Notes under the pieces: generated by a model
Seen by the model: the letters and a program-made list of their open reading frames with translations, nothing else
Databases searched by the model: none
Told to the model about the DNA's origin: nothing
Part shown: positions 7,030 to 18,164 of the stretch, piece after piece
How positions within the stretch are numbered: the first letter of the stretch is position 1
Layout: every line of letters starts with the position of its first letter
Assembly (NCBI GenBank): GCA_021324015.1
Contig: JAJPJX010000204.1
Coordinates: 1-41,092 of the forward strand
Length of the DNA: 41,092 nucleotides
Reading direction: 5' to 3'
Source: Solibacteraceae bacterium
Lineage (GTDB): Bacteria; Acidobacteriota; Terriglobia; Bryobacterales; Bryobacteraceae
Translations under genes and position numbers: made by a program

Positions 7030-9231
7030 ATGACCCGAAACGATTTCCTGAAGACCGCCTGGGGGGCGCCGGCGCTGGCCGTCAGGTCTCTTCACGCGCA
7101 AGGCTCCTCGGATCCGCTGCGCTCCGCGCTGGAGTCCTCTGCCGGCCTGGCGCTCGCCAACCAAGCCTTCGAGTTGACGCTCGGCGCCCGGCCGGCTCTG
7201 GAAGCGCGGCTGGCGCACAAGCCCTCCGGCCTGCTGCTTGCCGACGCGCCCTACAGCTACAGCTTCGGCGCGCCCCGCTTCGAGCGCCTCTCCACCGCCC
7301 GCGAGGATGAGGCCACCACCCTGGTGCTCGAGGGCCTGGCCGGCCCCATCGCCGTCGAGCACCACTTCAAGATTCCCGCCCGCCGGCCCTGGATCGAGGA
7401 AAGCGTGACGCTTTCCAACCGCGGCAGCTATCCCGCCGCCCTCCCCGAAGGCCGATGCGGCTTCGTTCTGCCGCTCGTGCTCGAAGGCGATCGCGTCTCC
7501 GGTCCGCTGGCCCGGTTCCGGTTCACCGCCGTCCCGTACCGGCGCGAGCCCCGCGGCAACACCCGGCAGTACGCGGACTACACGATCGCCGAGGTGCTCA
7601 CGCGCCCGCGCGTCTCCGGGCTGCGCAACGACCTTCGCGTGGAACGGCATGCGAGCATCGTCCTCTCTTCTATCTACTCCACGGGCGTCATCCCTACCGA
7701 GTATTCCGGCTACGCCTCCGAGGGCTGGGTCCTCACGGATGGCTCCTCGGGGTTCGTCGTCTCCAAGTACAACCAGGACGGCATGGAGGGGGCGGTGCTC
7801 GACCGCTTACCTCTGGACGCCCGGCGCATCGGTCTGCGCTGGGGAGGCCTGGCGATTTTTCAGGGCGATCCCGAACACGGCGCCCGGCTGGAGCCGGGCG
7901 AGTCCTTTACGTTCGGGGTCACGCGGATCACGGCTTACCAGGGAGGCGTCGAAGAGGGATTCCTGGCCTTCCGCTCCGAAATGGAGGAGCGCGGGCAAGG
8001 GTGCCCAGCCGGGTTCAATCCGCCGGTCCACTGGAACGAACTTTACGACAACAAGCTGTGGTGGCTTCCCAATAACGGCCAGGACAATCCCGAGCAGCGC
8101 AAGAAGCTATATACCCTGCCGGACATGCAGGCCGAAGCGGCCAAAGCCCGCGACTACCACTGCGAAGCTCTCTACATGGACCCCGGCTGGGACACCAGCT
8201 TCGCTTCGAAGATGTGGGATGAGCCGCGGCTCGGCAAGCTCTCCGATTTCACCCGCATGCTGCGCCGCGACTATGGCCTCAGCCTCTCGCTGCACACCCC
8301 CATGGCGGGCTGGTGCAATCCGTCTTCTTACGACCGCTCCATCGACCGCATGCTCCCCGATGGCTCCCGCGCGGAGCGCTCCCTGTGCGGCATGTCCCGG
8401 CAATACGTGGACGAGACGTTCCGCCGCCTGGACGCATTGGCCTCCTCCGGCGCCCGCTTTTTCATGTTCGATGGCACGATCTACGCCGGGCCCTGCTGGG
8501 ATCCCTCCCATGGCCATCCCGTGCCCGCCCGCCGGGACGAGCACGCCCGCGCCATGAACCGCCTGGCCCGCATGGTGCACCGCAAGCACCCGGAGGTGCT
8601 CATCGAAATGCACGACCAGTTGCTGGGCGGCACGACCCTGCGCCACGTGCCCACCTATTACGGTTACGGCGATTCCCCGGAGGGCCGGGGCTTCGATACC
8701 GTGTGGGCCTTCGAGCTGATGTGGGACCCCATGACCGATCTCGCCGGCGGACACAGCATCGCGCTCTACTACTACAACCTGGCCTACTCGCTGCCGCTCT
8801 ACATCCACATCGACCTGCGCACCGACAACGAGCAGGCGCTCATGCTCTGGTGGAACGCCTCCACATGCCGCCACCTGGGCGTGGGCGGTACCCACAAGGA
8901 CCCGCGCGTGGCGCAGGCGCAGAAGGAGGCCCTCGCCACCTATCGCCGCCTGAAGCCTTTCTTTGCGGCGGGCGTTTTTTTCGGCATCGACGAACAAACC
9001 CACGTGCATCGCCATCCTGCCGAGTCCCGCGCCGTGATCAACTGCTTCAACCTCTCCCGCGATCCGGTCCGCCGCTCTTTCCGCTTCGACCCGGCACGCT
9101 ACGGGCTCGACCGCTCCCGCGGATACCGCGCTACGGGCGGAGCCGCCCGGCGGACCGGCGAGGGGTACGATCTGGAAGTCGCTGTGGCTCCCTGGGGCCA
9201 CACACTCGTCGAAATCGATCCGGAGGGTTGA
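7030..9231 (+). CDS. Exported clan-D-like (alpha-galactosidase-like) glycosidase
   Basis: The 733-aa protein has a leader resembling a Tat signal in which the second arginine is lost (MTRNDFLKTAWGAPAL). Residues about 35-310 look like a beta-supersandwich. A TIM-barrel region follows with YMDPGWDT (about 380-388), LSLHTPMAGWCNP, and FFMFDGTIYAG (about 476-486), where D480 is the best candidate nucleophile by position. IEMHDQL lies further on. A C-terminal beta domain ends the protein. The order resembles GH36/GH27-type alpha-galactosidases, but the usual KWD/KYD signature is replaced by MFDG, so I cannot assign a GH family or a sugar. The gene lies 37 bp after the Gfo/Idh/MocA gene. It converges with the DUF2961 gene, 24 bp away. 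Confidence 0.7.
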   Translation: MTRNDFLKTAWGAPALAVRSLHAQGSSDPLRSALESSAGLALANQAFELTLGARPALEARLAHKPSGLLLADAPYSYSFGAPRFERLSTAREDEATTLVLEGLAGPIAVEHHFKIPARRPWIEESVTLSNRGSYPAALPEGRCGFVLPLVLEGDRVSGPLARFRFTAVPYRREPRGNTRQYADYTIAEVLTRPRVSGLRNDLRVERHASIVLSSIYSTGVIPTEYSGYASEGWVLTDGSSGFVVSKYNQDGMEGAVLDRLPLDARRIGLRWGGLAIFQGDPEHGARLEPGESFTFGVTRITAYQGGVEEGFLAFRSEMEERGQGCPAGFNPPVHWNELYDNKLWWLPNNGQDNPEQRKKLYTLPDMQAEAAKARDYHCEALYMDPGWDTSFASKMWDEPRLGKLSDFTRMLRRDYGLSLSLHTPMAGWCNPSSYDRSIDRMLPDGSRAERSLCGMSRQYVDETFRRLDALASSGARFFMFDGTIYAGPCWDPSHGHPVPARRDEHARAMNRLARMVHRKHPEVLIEMHDQLLGGTTLRHVPTYYGYGDSPEGRGFDTVWAFELMWDPMTDLAGGHSIALYYYNLAYSLPLYIHIDLRTDNEQALMLWWNASTCRHLGVGGTHKDPRVAQAQKEALATYRRLKPFFAAGVFFGIDEQTHVHRHPAESRAVINCFNLSRDPVRRSFRFDPARYGLDRSRGYRATGGAARRTGEGYDLEVAVAPWGHTLVEIDPEG

Positions 9232-9243
9232 GCGGCTGGCCAC

Positions 9244-9275
9244 CGGCACGGGCGGTTAGCGCCTGTAGCGTGCCG
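9244..9275. terminator. Inverted repeat between convergent genes, possible shared terminator
   Basis: CGGCACG (9244-9250) and CGTGCCG (9269-9275) pair perfectly. Inside them, GGCG (9251-9254) pairs with CGCC (9260-9263), leaving a 5-nt bulge on one side. The repeat overlaps the stop codon of the minus-strand DUF2961 gene and lies 12 bp after the plus-strand glycosidase stop. There is no T-run, so intrinsic termination is uncertain. Confidence 0.35.
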
Positions 9276-10638
9276 TCAAGGTTTCCATCTCCTTCACGGC
9301 GGCGGTGTAATCCTGCTCTCGCAGTTCCCGGAATGACCGGTTGCAGTCCTTCACGAGAGATTGAAACCGGTCCCGGTCCGGCGCGCTGATGCGAACATCG
9401 CCGTCCTTCAGCATCGTGGCCATTTCCTCGCGCAGCTTCAGCTCCTTCGCCAGCGCTTCCGCGACAGCGGGCGGCCAGCCCGGCTGCCGCTCGCGCGCGC
9501 CCGGCATGGGCGGGAAGGCTTTGTGCGGCTCTTTCTGATACCAGAACGCCGTAGACGTATAGTCGTTCTCGAAGTTGTTGGCGTGTCCGTGCTCGATGGT
9601 CACCCGGATTGCCGTGTGGAAGCGCACGGGATCGTTGACGAAGAATCGATACATCTGGTTCTTGCCGCCGAAGTTGCCGTTCCGGTTCTCGATCAGATAG
9701 AAACCCGTGTAGAGTCCCGAGAATTCCGCGTCGGGACAACATCCGCTGTTGAAGACCTCCTCGTGGCCGGTTCCGGGATAAGTGGCCCGCTTAGCCCCGT
9801 CCACGAAGATCATGTCATCTCCCTCCCCGTACCATCCTCCGGCGATGTTGTCGACCGTCAGAAACAGGCCCACGTAGCTCCCCTGCCCTTCCGCATCCAG
9901 GATCACGAAATTGTTCGCGCCGGTCAGGTTCTTAGCTGCCGGATTGCCAAGCGTGGTGTTCTTCGGATTGCCTTCCCGCACCGGAGTCCGCGGCACGCGC
10001 CGCCACTGGGCGTGGAGCCTGCCGGCGTCCCCGGGCAGCACGCCGTTGGGGTACTGTTCGAAGTCGATGTGATACCAAAGACGGAAATCGGAGACCTTCC
10101 CGTCGTTTTCCAGCGTAATACGCGCCCCGTTCTGGAATGGCATGGGAAAGTAGTTCACCATGCCGTCGAAATCCGAACTGCGGAGACCCGGGTTGACGTC
10201 CACCACCATCGAGTGAAAGGTTCGCAGCGTGCCCAGTCCCGATCCAAAAAAGTCTCCCAGCGGCACCTCCACGCAGGGCGCCTGCCGGCCGTCCCAATAC
10301 ATGCGCAACACGGCTTTGCGGTAGCGCATCCGGTCGGCCGCGTAGGAGGCGAGATAGAAGCGGCGAATCACGCCGGCGCCGGGAATCTCGGCCAAAGTGC
10401 TGGTCCCACCGGGCGGGATCACAATCCAGTCGGTGTTGCCGCCGGTGCGGTCGTACGACGAAATCCGGCCGGTCCGGCTGTCCTTCAGGCGCCACAGCGC
10501 ATCGAGCGGCCCCTCGGGGCCCTGGACTTGCTGCTGTGCCTGCAAGGGAACGCCGACGGCGCCGAATAGCAGAATACACAAAACGCACAGACCACGGACG
10601 AAGGCCACGCTGGATTCGCGTTGATCGAAGTTTGTCAT
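9256..10638 (-). CDS. Secreted DUF2961 (GH172-type) protein
   Basis: I start the protein at ATG 10638, giving 460 residues with a hydrophobic leader VRGLCVLCILLFGAVG and probable cleavage after LQAQ. A TTG start at 10710 is possible but would place a highly basic segment before the signal. The body shows the DUF2961 pattern: RISSYDRTGGNTDW, IPPGGTSTLAEIPGAGVIRR, VLRMYWDGRQAPCVEVPLGDFFG, and a late HGHANNFENDYTSTAFWYQ. The DUF2961 family corresponds to GH172, which includes enzymes acting on fructofuranosides and arabinofuranosides. The precise substrate here is unknown. The upstream gene on the same strand ends at 10707, 68 bp away, so an operon is likely. It lies tail to tail with the clan-D-like glycosidase. 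Confidence 0.82.
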   Translation of the reverse strand: MTNFDQRESSVAFVRGLCVLCILLFGAVGVPLQAQQQVQGPEGPLDALWRLKDSRTGRISSYDRTGGNTDWIVIPPGGTSTLAEIPGAGVIRRFYLASYAADRMRYRKAVLRMYWDGRQAPCVEVPLGDFFGSGLGTLRTFHSMVVDVNPGLRSSDFDGMVNYFPMPFQNGARITLENDGKVSDFRLWYHIDFEQYPNGVLPGDAGRLHAQWRRVPRTPVREGNPKNTTLGNPAAKNLTGANNFVILDAEGQGSYVGLFLTVDNIAGGWYGEGDDMIFVDGAKRATYPGTGHEEVFNSGCCPDAEFSGLYTGFYLIENRNGNFGGKNQMYRFFVNDPVRFHTAIRVTIEHGHANNFENDYTSTAFWYQKEPHKAFPPMPGARERQPGWPPAVAEALAKELKLREEMATMLKDGDVRISAPDRDRFQSLVKDCNRSFRELREQDYTAAVKEMETLTARYRR

Positions 10639-10706
10639 CGGTTTCTGCTTTTTCTTGCCTGGAAGAGCAGCACGACGACTCCTTCGCCGCCCTCTTCCTC
10701 TCGATT

Positions 10707-12929
10707 TCAATTTCCGCCCAGGGCCGCGGCCCCGCGCAGCAGGATCACGGTCGCCTTGCCGTGTTTGGGAACGGTGATGCGCAGCTCATCGCCCTGGCGC
10801 CGCGGCTCTACGCTGGCACTCTCGCCGAGGTCGATGGCGTGCACTTCGACGGATTGGAGGGAGGCCGCCTGGGGCAGCCGGCAGACCACCTCCAGATTGC
10901 GATTGAACCCCTCCGCCTGACGGAGGCTGCGCCACGCGGAAACCATGGTGATCATGACGCTGCCATCCTTCAGCCGGAAGATGTTGCCTTCGGTGTATTT
11001 GGGCAGCTCGAGCGCCCGCGGGTAGAAGATCCACTGCTTGCCGCGCAACCGGTCGATAAACGGACGGTACCTGCGCGCCAGTTCGCGTGCGCGCGCGGCC
11101 GTTTCCCCTGAAACCGGATGTCCGGGCCGGCCTTCGACGGATTGAACGGTATCGAACATGCCGTAGCGCAGGCAGTGCAGATACATCATCTCGGCGTTCT
11201 CCGGCCGGGCTTCCAGGATCATGACGTGGCGGTTCAGCCCGAGATAGCTTTGGGCCGTAATCCAGGCGGGACTGTCCTCGCGCGGGGCGTCCTCCATGGC
11301 CATGATGCCGTCCAGACCCTGGCAGCTCACGATGGTAACCGGCTTGTTGGCCGTGATGTGCATGCCACGCCGGCGCACCAGGGGGCGGATGTACTGGCGC
11401 ATCAGCCGCTGGTACATGAACTCCGGATAGTAGGCCGGCTTGTTATTCACCATGGTGATGCCGTCGTCGTGCGCAAAATCGAACATGTAGCTGCGCCCGT
11501 AGACGTCCCAGAACAAGCCCGCGGCATCCGGGTACGCATCCACCAGTTCGCGCGCCTGGGAGATCATGTGCTTGCCGAAGCTGCCGGCCGGATCGGCGTT
11601 CATCAGCCAGCAGGCGTTCGTGCTCGGGTACGAGGCGATCTTCCACGCTCCCACGGGCCGGCCCCTCTCGTCCCGCGCCACGCTGTCCGGAAAGTTCTTG
11701 CCGGCGTAGTCCCAGACCGATTCGGTGACGTTGTAATAGATGAACGTCCCCACTCCGTGCTCTTTGGCGATCTGCGTGTGGCGGCGGACTTGTTCTCGCG
11801 TGATCTCACCGTGAGGGGCCTCGCGAAATACCCAACTCGTCACGCCGGCGGGCGGGATCATCAGGCCGTACCAGGGGAAGTGTCCGTGCAGTTCTTCCCA
11901 GCGGGCGCCGCGTTCGCGCAGCCCTTCGTACGCCTGGCGCTGCGCCTCCTCGGAACCGCCGTCCGCGCCGGGATGCGTGATCACGTAAGCTCCATCCCAG
12001 CGGTCGAAGCCGGGGTCGGGATCGAAATAGGCGCGGTACTTGCGGTAGACCCAGCCCAGGGCGGGGCGCCAGTCGGCCGCGTGCAAGGCAATCAGCAGGC
12101 CGGTTTCGATGTCCTTGTTGTCCCGCGCCCCCAGGTACTCGTTAGTGACCAGGAAGTATGGCTGCTCGGAGGCGGGATAACTCCGCGAATTGAAATGAAA
12201 GTCCGCATCCGCCCCGGTGTTGGTCTGAAACCGTATGCGGACGGCCGGCACTTCGAACGGCGACACAAAGGAGATCGCCCTGCCGTTGGCCTTCGAGTAG
12301 AACACCGTGATAGGGATGCACGTGCGCCAGCGGCCCTCACCCACGGCGCCCGAAGTGGATTGGCCGTAGTCGATGGAAAACGGCAACCAGGGCTTGACGA
12401 CGAAAGGCGCGTCGGCGATGGGCGCCCAAGCCTCGTAGGAACCCATCGGCAGCGGCGCGAATTGGGTCACCCGGATGGTGCGGGCGGGCCCGCTGGTCTT
12501 GTGGATGCGGACATCCCATCGGAGATGGTCCGGCAGCAGGCGGAAGCTCTCCCTCACCACGAACTCGGCGCCGGGGTAGCGCTTCTCGAGGACGAGCGTG
12601 GAGGCATCCTCGCTGACGCCGGTTACCGTGCCGGGATCGGCCAGGTCGGAGAAATCCTTGCGCCTCAGCTCATCGAGCAGGCTCAGACCAAGCACGCGGT
12701 GGCCGATTTCAAACGCGATGCCGGTGCTGCCATCGGTATCCGACGTGGCGTTGCGCAGTGATTGGTTACAGTAGTCCACGCCGGCTGTCTTATCGAGAAG
12801 CTTCTCGATGCGGCCGGTGGCGCGATCGACCGCAATTTCCATGCCGGCGTTCGCGGCCACCCATAAACCTCGCTCGGGCGCGGCGGCCAGGGCGGTGGGA
12901 AGGATCATCAGAGCGAAGACGCGTTTCAT
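10707..12929 (-). CDS. Large secreted glycosidase-like protein of unclear family
   Basis: The 740-aa product starts at ATG 12929 with GGAGGG about 10 bp upstream and has a short Sec leader (MKRVFALMILPTALAAAP). Residues about 20-300 look like a beta-sandwich (GLWVAANAGMEIAVDRATG onward). A TIM-barrel-like region follows, with FDRWDGAYVITHPG, GTFIYYNVTESVWDYAG, GLFWDVYGRSYMF (aspartate near 474) and GIMAMEDAPRED (glutamate near 545). The last two are the best guesses at nucleophile and acid. A C-terminal beta domain resembles those closing many glycoside hydrolases. The layout recalls the GH101/DUF6259-like group, but I cannot name a family with confidence. Its neighbour downstream is the GH172-type protein, so both may act on one glycan. 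Confidence 0.65.
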   Translation of the reverse strand: MKRVFALMILPTALAAAPERGLWVAANAGMEIAVDRATGRIEKLLDKTAGVDYCNQSLRNATSDTDGSTGIAFEIGHRVLGLSLLDELRRKDFSDLADPGTVTGVSEDASTLVLEKRYPGAEFVVRESFRLLPDHLRWDVRIHKTSGPARTIRVTQFAPLPMGSYEAWAPIADAPFVVKPWLPFSIDYGQSTSGAVGEGRWRTCIPITVFYSKANGRAISFVSPFEVPAVRIRFQTNTGADADFHFNSRSYPASEQPYFLVTNEYLGARDNKDIETGLLIALHAADWRPALGWVYRKYRAYFDPDPGFDRWDGAYVITHPGADGGSEEAQRQAYEGLRERGARWEELHGHFPWYGLMIPPAGVTSWVFREAPHGEITREQVRRHTQIAKEHGVGTFIYYNVTESVWDYAGKNFPDSVARDERGRPVGAWKIASYPSTNACWLMNADPAGSFGKHMISQARELVDAYPDAAGLFWDVYGRSYMFDFAHDDGITMVNNKPAYYPEFMYQRLMRQYIRPLVRRRGMHITANKPVTIVSCQGLDGIMAMEDAPREDSPAWITAQSYLGLNRHVMILEARPENAEMMYLHCLRYGMFDTVQSVEGRPGHPVSGETAARARELARRYRPFIDRLRGKQWIFYPRALELPKYTEGNIFRLKDGSVMITMVSAWRSLRQAEGFNRNLEVVCRLPQAASLQSVEVHAIDLGESASVEPRRQGDELRITVPKHGKATVILLRGAAALGGN

Positions 12930-12958
12930 CTTCGTGGCCCTCCGGAAGCGGACCTTAA

Positions 12959-12964
12959 ATTATA
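12959..12964 (-). promoter_or_regulatory. Candidate -10 box (TATAAT) for the 12929 gene
   Basis: On the minus strand a perfect TATAAT occupies 12964-12959, 30 bp before the ATG at 12929. It would give a leader of about 24 nt containing the ribosome site GGAGG. No good -35 is seen. Confidence 0.5.
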
Positions 12965-13033
12965 GGGAAATGCAGGCCCGATAGTAGCCCCGAAGCCGTG
13001 CCGGCTCATGGAGGTCCCGCGAACCGGCATGGC

Positions 13034-13054
13034 CCCTAAATCGTAATATTAGGG
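13034..13054. promoter_or_regulatory. Operator-like inverted repeat over the -10 region of the ADOP gene
   Basis: CCCTAA (13034-13039) and TTAGGG (13049-13054) form a perfect inverted repeat with a 9-bp spacer, ending 1 bp before the GTG start at 13056. A -10-like TAATAT lies at 13044-13049 inside it, ending 6 nt before the start codon. A dimeric repressor bound here would block the promoter. No regulator gene is adjacent. Confidence 0.5.
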
Positions 13055-13055
13055 T

Positions 13056-15512
13056 GTGCAAATCCTTGTTCAGGACATCCGCTACGCGCTGCGGCTGCTG
13101 GCTAAGTACCCGGCCGTTACGGCCGTGTCCGTGATGGCGCTGGCTCTGGGCATCGGGGCCAACACGGCGATTTTCAGCATCGTAAACGCCGCGCTCATCC
13201 GGCCGCTGGAATACCGGGAGCCGGGCCGGATCGTATCGGTCTGGGACGCGAACCCAACGGTACAGTTGGGCATCGACCTGCTGCCGGCCTCGGTCCCCAA
13301 CTATGTGGACTGGCGGGAGCAGAACCACGCGTTCGAGGAGATGGCCGCGATGACCAGCGAGGAACTGCACCTGACCCAGGCCGGAGAGCCGGAGCGCCTG
13401 GTGGCGGCGCGGGTGACGGCCGGGCTGTTTCCCGTCCTGGGCGCCAGGCCGCTGCTGGGCAGGACGTTTCTGCCGGAGGAAGACAAGAGTGGGTCAGGCG
13501 ACGTGGTGGTAGTCGGGTACGGGCTGTGGCAGCGGCGATGGGGAGGAGATGCAGGCCTGGTGGGCCGCAGGATCATGCTCAACGGAGTCAGCCACACGGT
13601 CGTCGGCATCATGCCGAAAGGCTTCAGCTTCCCCAAGGGCTCGGAGACGCCGGCATACTTCCAATTCGGCCAGCAGACCGAGTTGTGGGTGCCGGCGGCC
13701 TTCTCGCCGGAGCGGTTGCGGTGGCGCGGGAGCCATAGCGTAGCGGTGCTGGCGCGGTTGAAGCCGGGCGTGACCATCGGGCAGGCGCAGGCCGAGATGT
13801 CTGCCATTGCCCGGCGGCTCGAACAGCAGCACCCCGACTTCAACAAAGGCTGGGGAGTGCGGCTACTTTCCCTTCAGGAGAGCATCGTCACCGGGGTCCG
13901 TCCCATCCTCCTGGTGCTGATGGCGGCAGTGGGATTCGTGCTGCTCATTGCCTGTGTGAACGTAGCCAACCTGCTGCTGGGGCGCGCGGTCGCCAGGCAG
14001 CGGGAGGTGGCCATCCGGCTGACGGTGGGCGCCAGCGGCTGGCAGCTCATCCGGCAGATGCTTACCGAGAGCCTGGTATTGGCGCTGGCGGGCGGCACCG
14101 CGGGGCTGGCGTTGGGGTTCTGGGGCGTGCGCATGCTGGAGGCCCTGACGCCCAGTGATCTGCCCCGCATTCACGATGCGGCCCTGGACCTGCGCGTGGC
14201 GGCCTTCACCTTCGCCATCTCGCTCGCCACCGGGCTGCTTTTCGGCCTGGCTCCCGCGCTGGAGTCCTCCCGGACGGATCTCTGCCAAACCTTGAAAGAA
14301 GGCAGCCGGACGCTCAGCGGCGGGGCCCGGCAGGGTCTGCGGAGCTTGCTGGTGGCCTCGGAGGTAGCCATGTCCCTGGTGCTGCTGGTCGGCGCGGGGC
14401 TGCTGATCCAGAGTTTCCTGAAGCTGCACCGCATCGACCCGGGCTTCCGCCCCGAAAACGTTCTGGTCGTGGAACTCTCCTTTCCGGATTCCCCCACGTA
14501 CCGGGCGTCGGGCCGGAAAACGGTCTTCCTCCAGCAGTTGGTCGAGCGGGTGGGGAGCCTGCCCGGAGTGATGGGCGCGGCAGCCATCTCGGAACTGCCG
14601 CTGGGCGGGCGCGAAGAGGTGGAGGCCATTTCGGTGGAAGGCCAGCCCAGACCGGACAGCGACCCGTTCATCGCGGACCAGCGCGAGATCACGGCCGGCT
14701 ACTTCCAGACCATGGCCATTCCGGTGCTCAAGGGCCGGGCGTTTACCGCGCAGGATACGAAAGAGTCGCTTCCGGTGGCCGTTATTGACGACGTGATGGC
14801 GCGGCGTTACTGGCCGAACCAGGATCCCATCGGGAAGCGGTTCAAAATCGGCAGTATGAACTCCAAGACGCCCTGGCTGGTGGTGCTGGGCGTGGCGGGA
14901 AGCGTGAAGCATAGCGCGCTCGGCGCGGAAGGCAGGCCGGAGTTCTTCCTGCCCTGTGCCCAGCGCGAATGGCAGCAGATGGCCCTGGTGGCACGCAGCG
15001 CGGTCGACCCCTCGAGTTTGGCGCAGGCGGTGAAGCGGGAAGTCTGGAAATTGGACGCGGATCAGCCCGTTTCGAGGGTGACGACCATGCAGGTGCTGGT
15101 GTCGGACTCCGTGGCGCTGCCGCGATTCCACTCCCTGCTGCTGGGCATCTTCGCCGGTCTGGCGCTGCTGCTGGCCGGCATCGGGATCTATGGGGTGATG
15201 TCCTATTCCGTGACGCAGCGCACCCACGAGATCGGCGTGCGGATGGCGCTCGGCGCGGCGCCCGGCGACGTGCTGCGGATGCTGGTGGGGCGGAGCCTGG
15301 CGCTGGCGCTGGCGGGAACCGCGGCCGGCCTGGTGGCCGCCCTGGCGCTCTCCCGGCTGCTGGCGGGCTTCCTGTTCGGGGTAACCCCGACCGACGCGTG
15401 GACCTACGCCGGCATTTCAGGGCTGCTGCTGGGGGTCGCCGGCCTGGCCAGCTACCTGCCTGCGCGGCGGGCCCTGCGGGTGGATCCCATGATCGCCCTG
15501 CGGCAAGAATAG
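13056..15512 (+). CDS. ADOP-type ABC transporter permease (MacB-like core plus FtsX domains)
   Basis: The 818-aa protein shows the duplicated orphan permease layout. It has an N-terminal helix with the signature VMALALGIGANTAIFSIVN (about 28-46) and a periplasmic MacB-like core. A three-helix FtsX block follows around 285-410 (IACVNVANLLLGRAVARQREVAIRL). A fresh N-terminal-like helix starts the second half (LLVASEVAMSLVLLVGAGLL), followed by a second periplasmic domain. A final FtsX block carries THEIGVRMALGA and ends with RRALRVDPMIALRQE. No ATPase gene is adjacent, as is usual for this acidobacterial family; the role is presumed to be mechanotransmission or efflux and is unproven. The start is GTG 13056, with no SD and a -10-like hexamer 6 nt upstream. 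It converges with a second ADOP gene 11 bp away. Confidence 0.9.
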   Translation: MQILVQDIRYALRLLAKYPAVTAVSVMALALGIGANTAIFSIVNAALIRPLEYREPGRIVSVWDANPTVQLGIDLLPASVPNYVDWREQNHAFEEMAAMTSEELHLTQAGEPERLVAARVTAGLFPVLGARPLLGRTFLPEEDKSGSGDVVVVGYGLWQRRWGGDAGLVGRRIMLNGVSHTVVGIMPKGFSFPKGSETPAYFQFGQQTELWVPAAFSPERLRWRGSHSVAVLARLKPGVTIGQAQAEMSAIARRLEQQHPDFNKGWGVRLLSLQESIVTGVRPILLVLMAAVGFVLLIACVNVANLLLGRAVARQREVAIRLTVGASGWQLIRQMLTESLVLALAGGTAGLALGFWGVRMLEALTPSDLPRIHDAALDLRVAAFTFAISLATGLLFGLAPALESSRTDLCQTLKEGSRTLSGGARQGLRSLLVASEVAMSLVLLVGAGLLIQSFLKLHRIDPGFRPENVLVVELSFPDSPTYRASGRKTVFLQQLVERVGSLPGVMGAAAISELPLGGREEVEAISVEGQPRPDSDPFIADQREITAGYFQTMAIPVLKGRAFTAQDTKESLPVAVIDDVMARRYWPNQDPIGKRFKIGSMNSKTPWLVVLGVAGSVKHSALGAEGRPEFFLPCAQREWQQMALVARSAVDPSSLAQAVKREVWKLDADQPVSRVTTMQVLVSDSVALPRFHSLLLGIFAGLALLLAGIGIYGVMSYSVTQRTHEIGVRMALGAAPGDVLRMLVGRSLALALAGTAAGLVAALALSRLLAGFLFGVTPTDAWTYAGISGLLLGVAGLASYLPARRALRVDPMIALRQE

Positions 15513-15523
15513 CGACCGTACCG

Positions 15524-18073
<2,550 letters not shown>

Positions 18074-18127
18074 AGCGGCCTCTCCAAGATACGAAGGGAA
18101 GGCGGCCGGAGTTCCCCAGTCGTATGG

Positions 18128-18156
18128 GGTGCCGGATTTCCGGCGCCCGATAGAAT
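18128..18156 (+). promoter_or_regulatory. Hairpin and -10-like TAGAAT before the GH78-type gene
   Basis: An 8-bp hairpin (18128-18135 with 18140-18147, one G-T pair, loop ATTT) is followed by TAGAAT at 18151-18156, which ends 8 nt before the ATG at 18165. CCCCA (18114-18118) and TGGGG (18125-18129) form another small repeat just upstream. No Shine-Dalgarno is present, so a very short or absent leader is possible. Confidence 0.35.
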
Positions 18157-18164
18157 GGTAGCTG

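Noticed and set aside
10639-10710. TTG start at 10710 for the DUF2961 protein, overlapping the upstream stop
   Set aside because: The overlap could mean coupling, but it adds 24 mostly Arg/Lys residues before the signal peptide; ATG 10638 gives a normal leader.
13863-15227. 454-codon open frame on the minus strand inside the first ADOP gene, and similar ones at 2346-4130 (+) and 15680-17440 (+)
   Set aside because: Each lies opposite a gene with strong family signatures, has Arg/His/Gln/Pro-rich low-complexity translation, and has no ribosome site.
15513-15523. Small TAGCG/CGCTA inverted repeat between the two convergent ADOP genes
   Set aside because: The 5-bp stem without a T-run, and partly inside the coding ends, is too weak to call a terminator.
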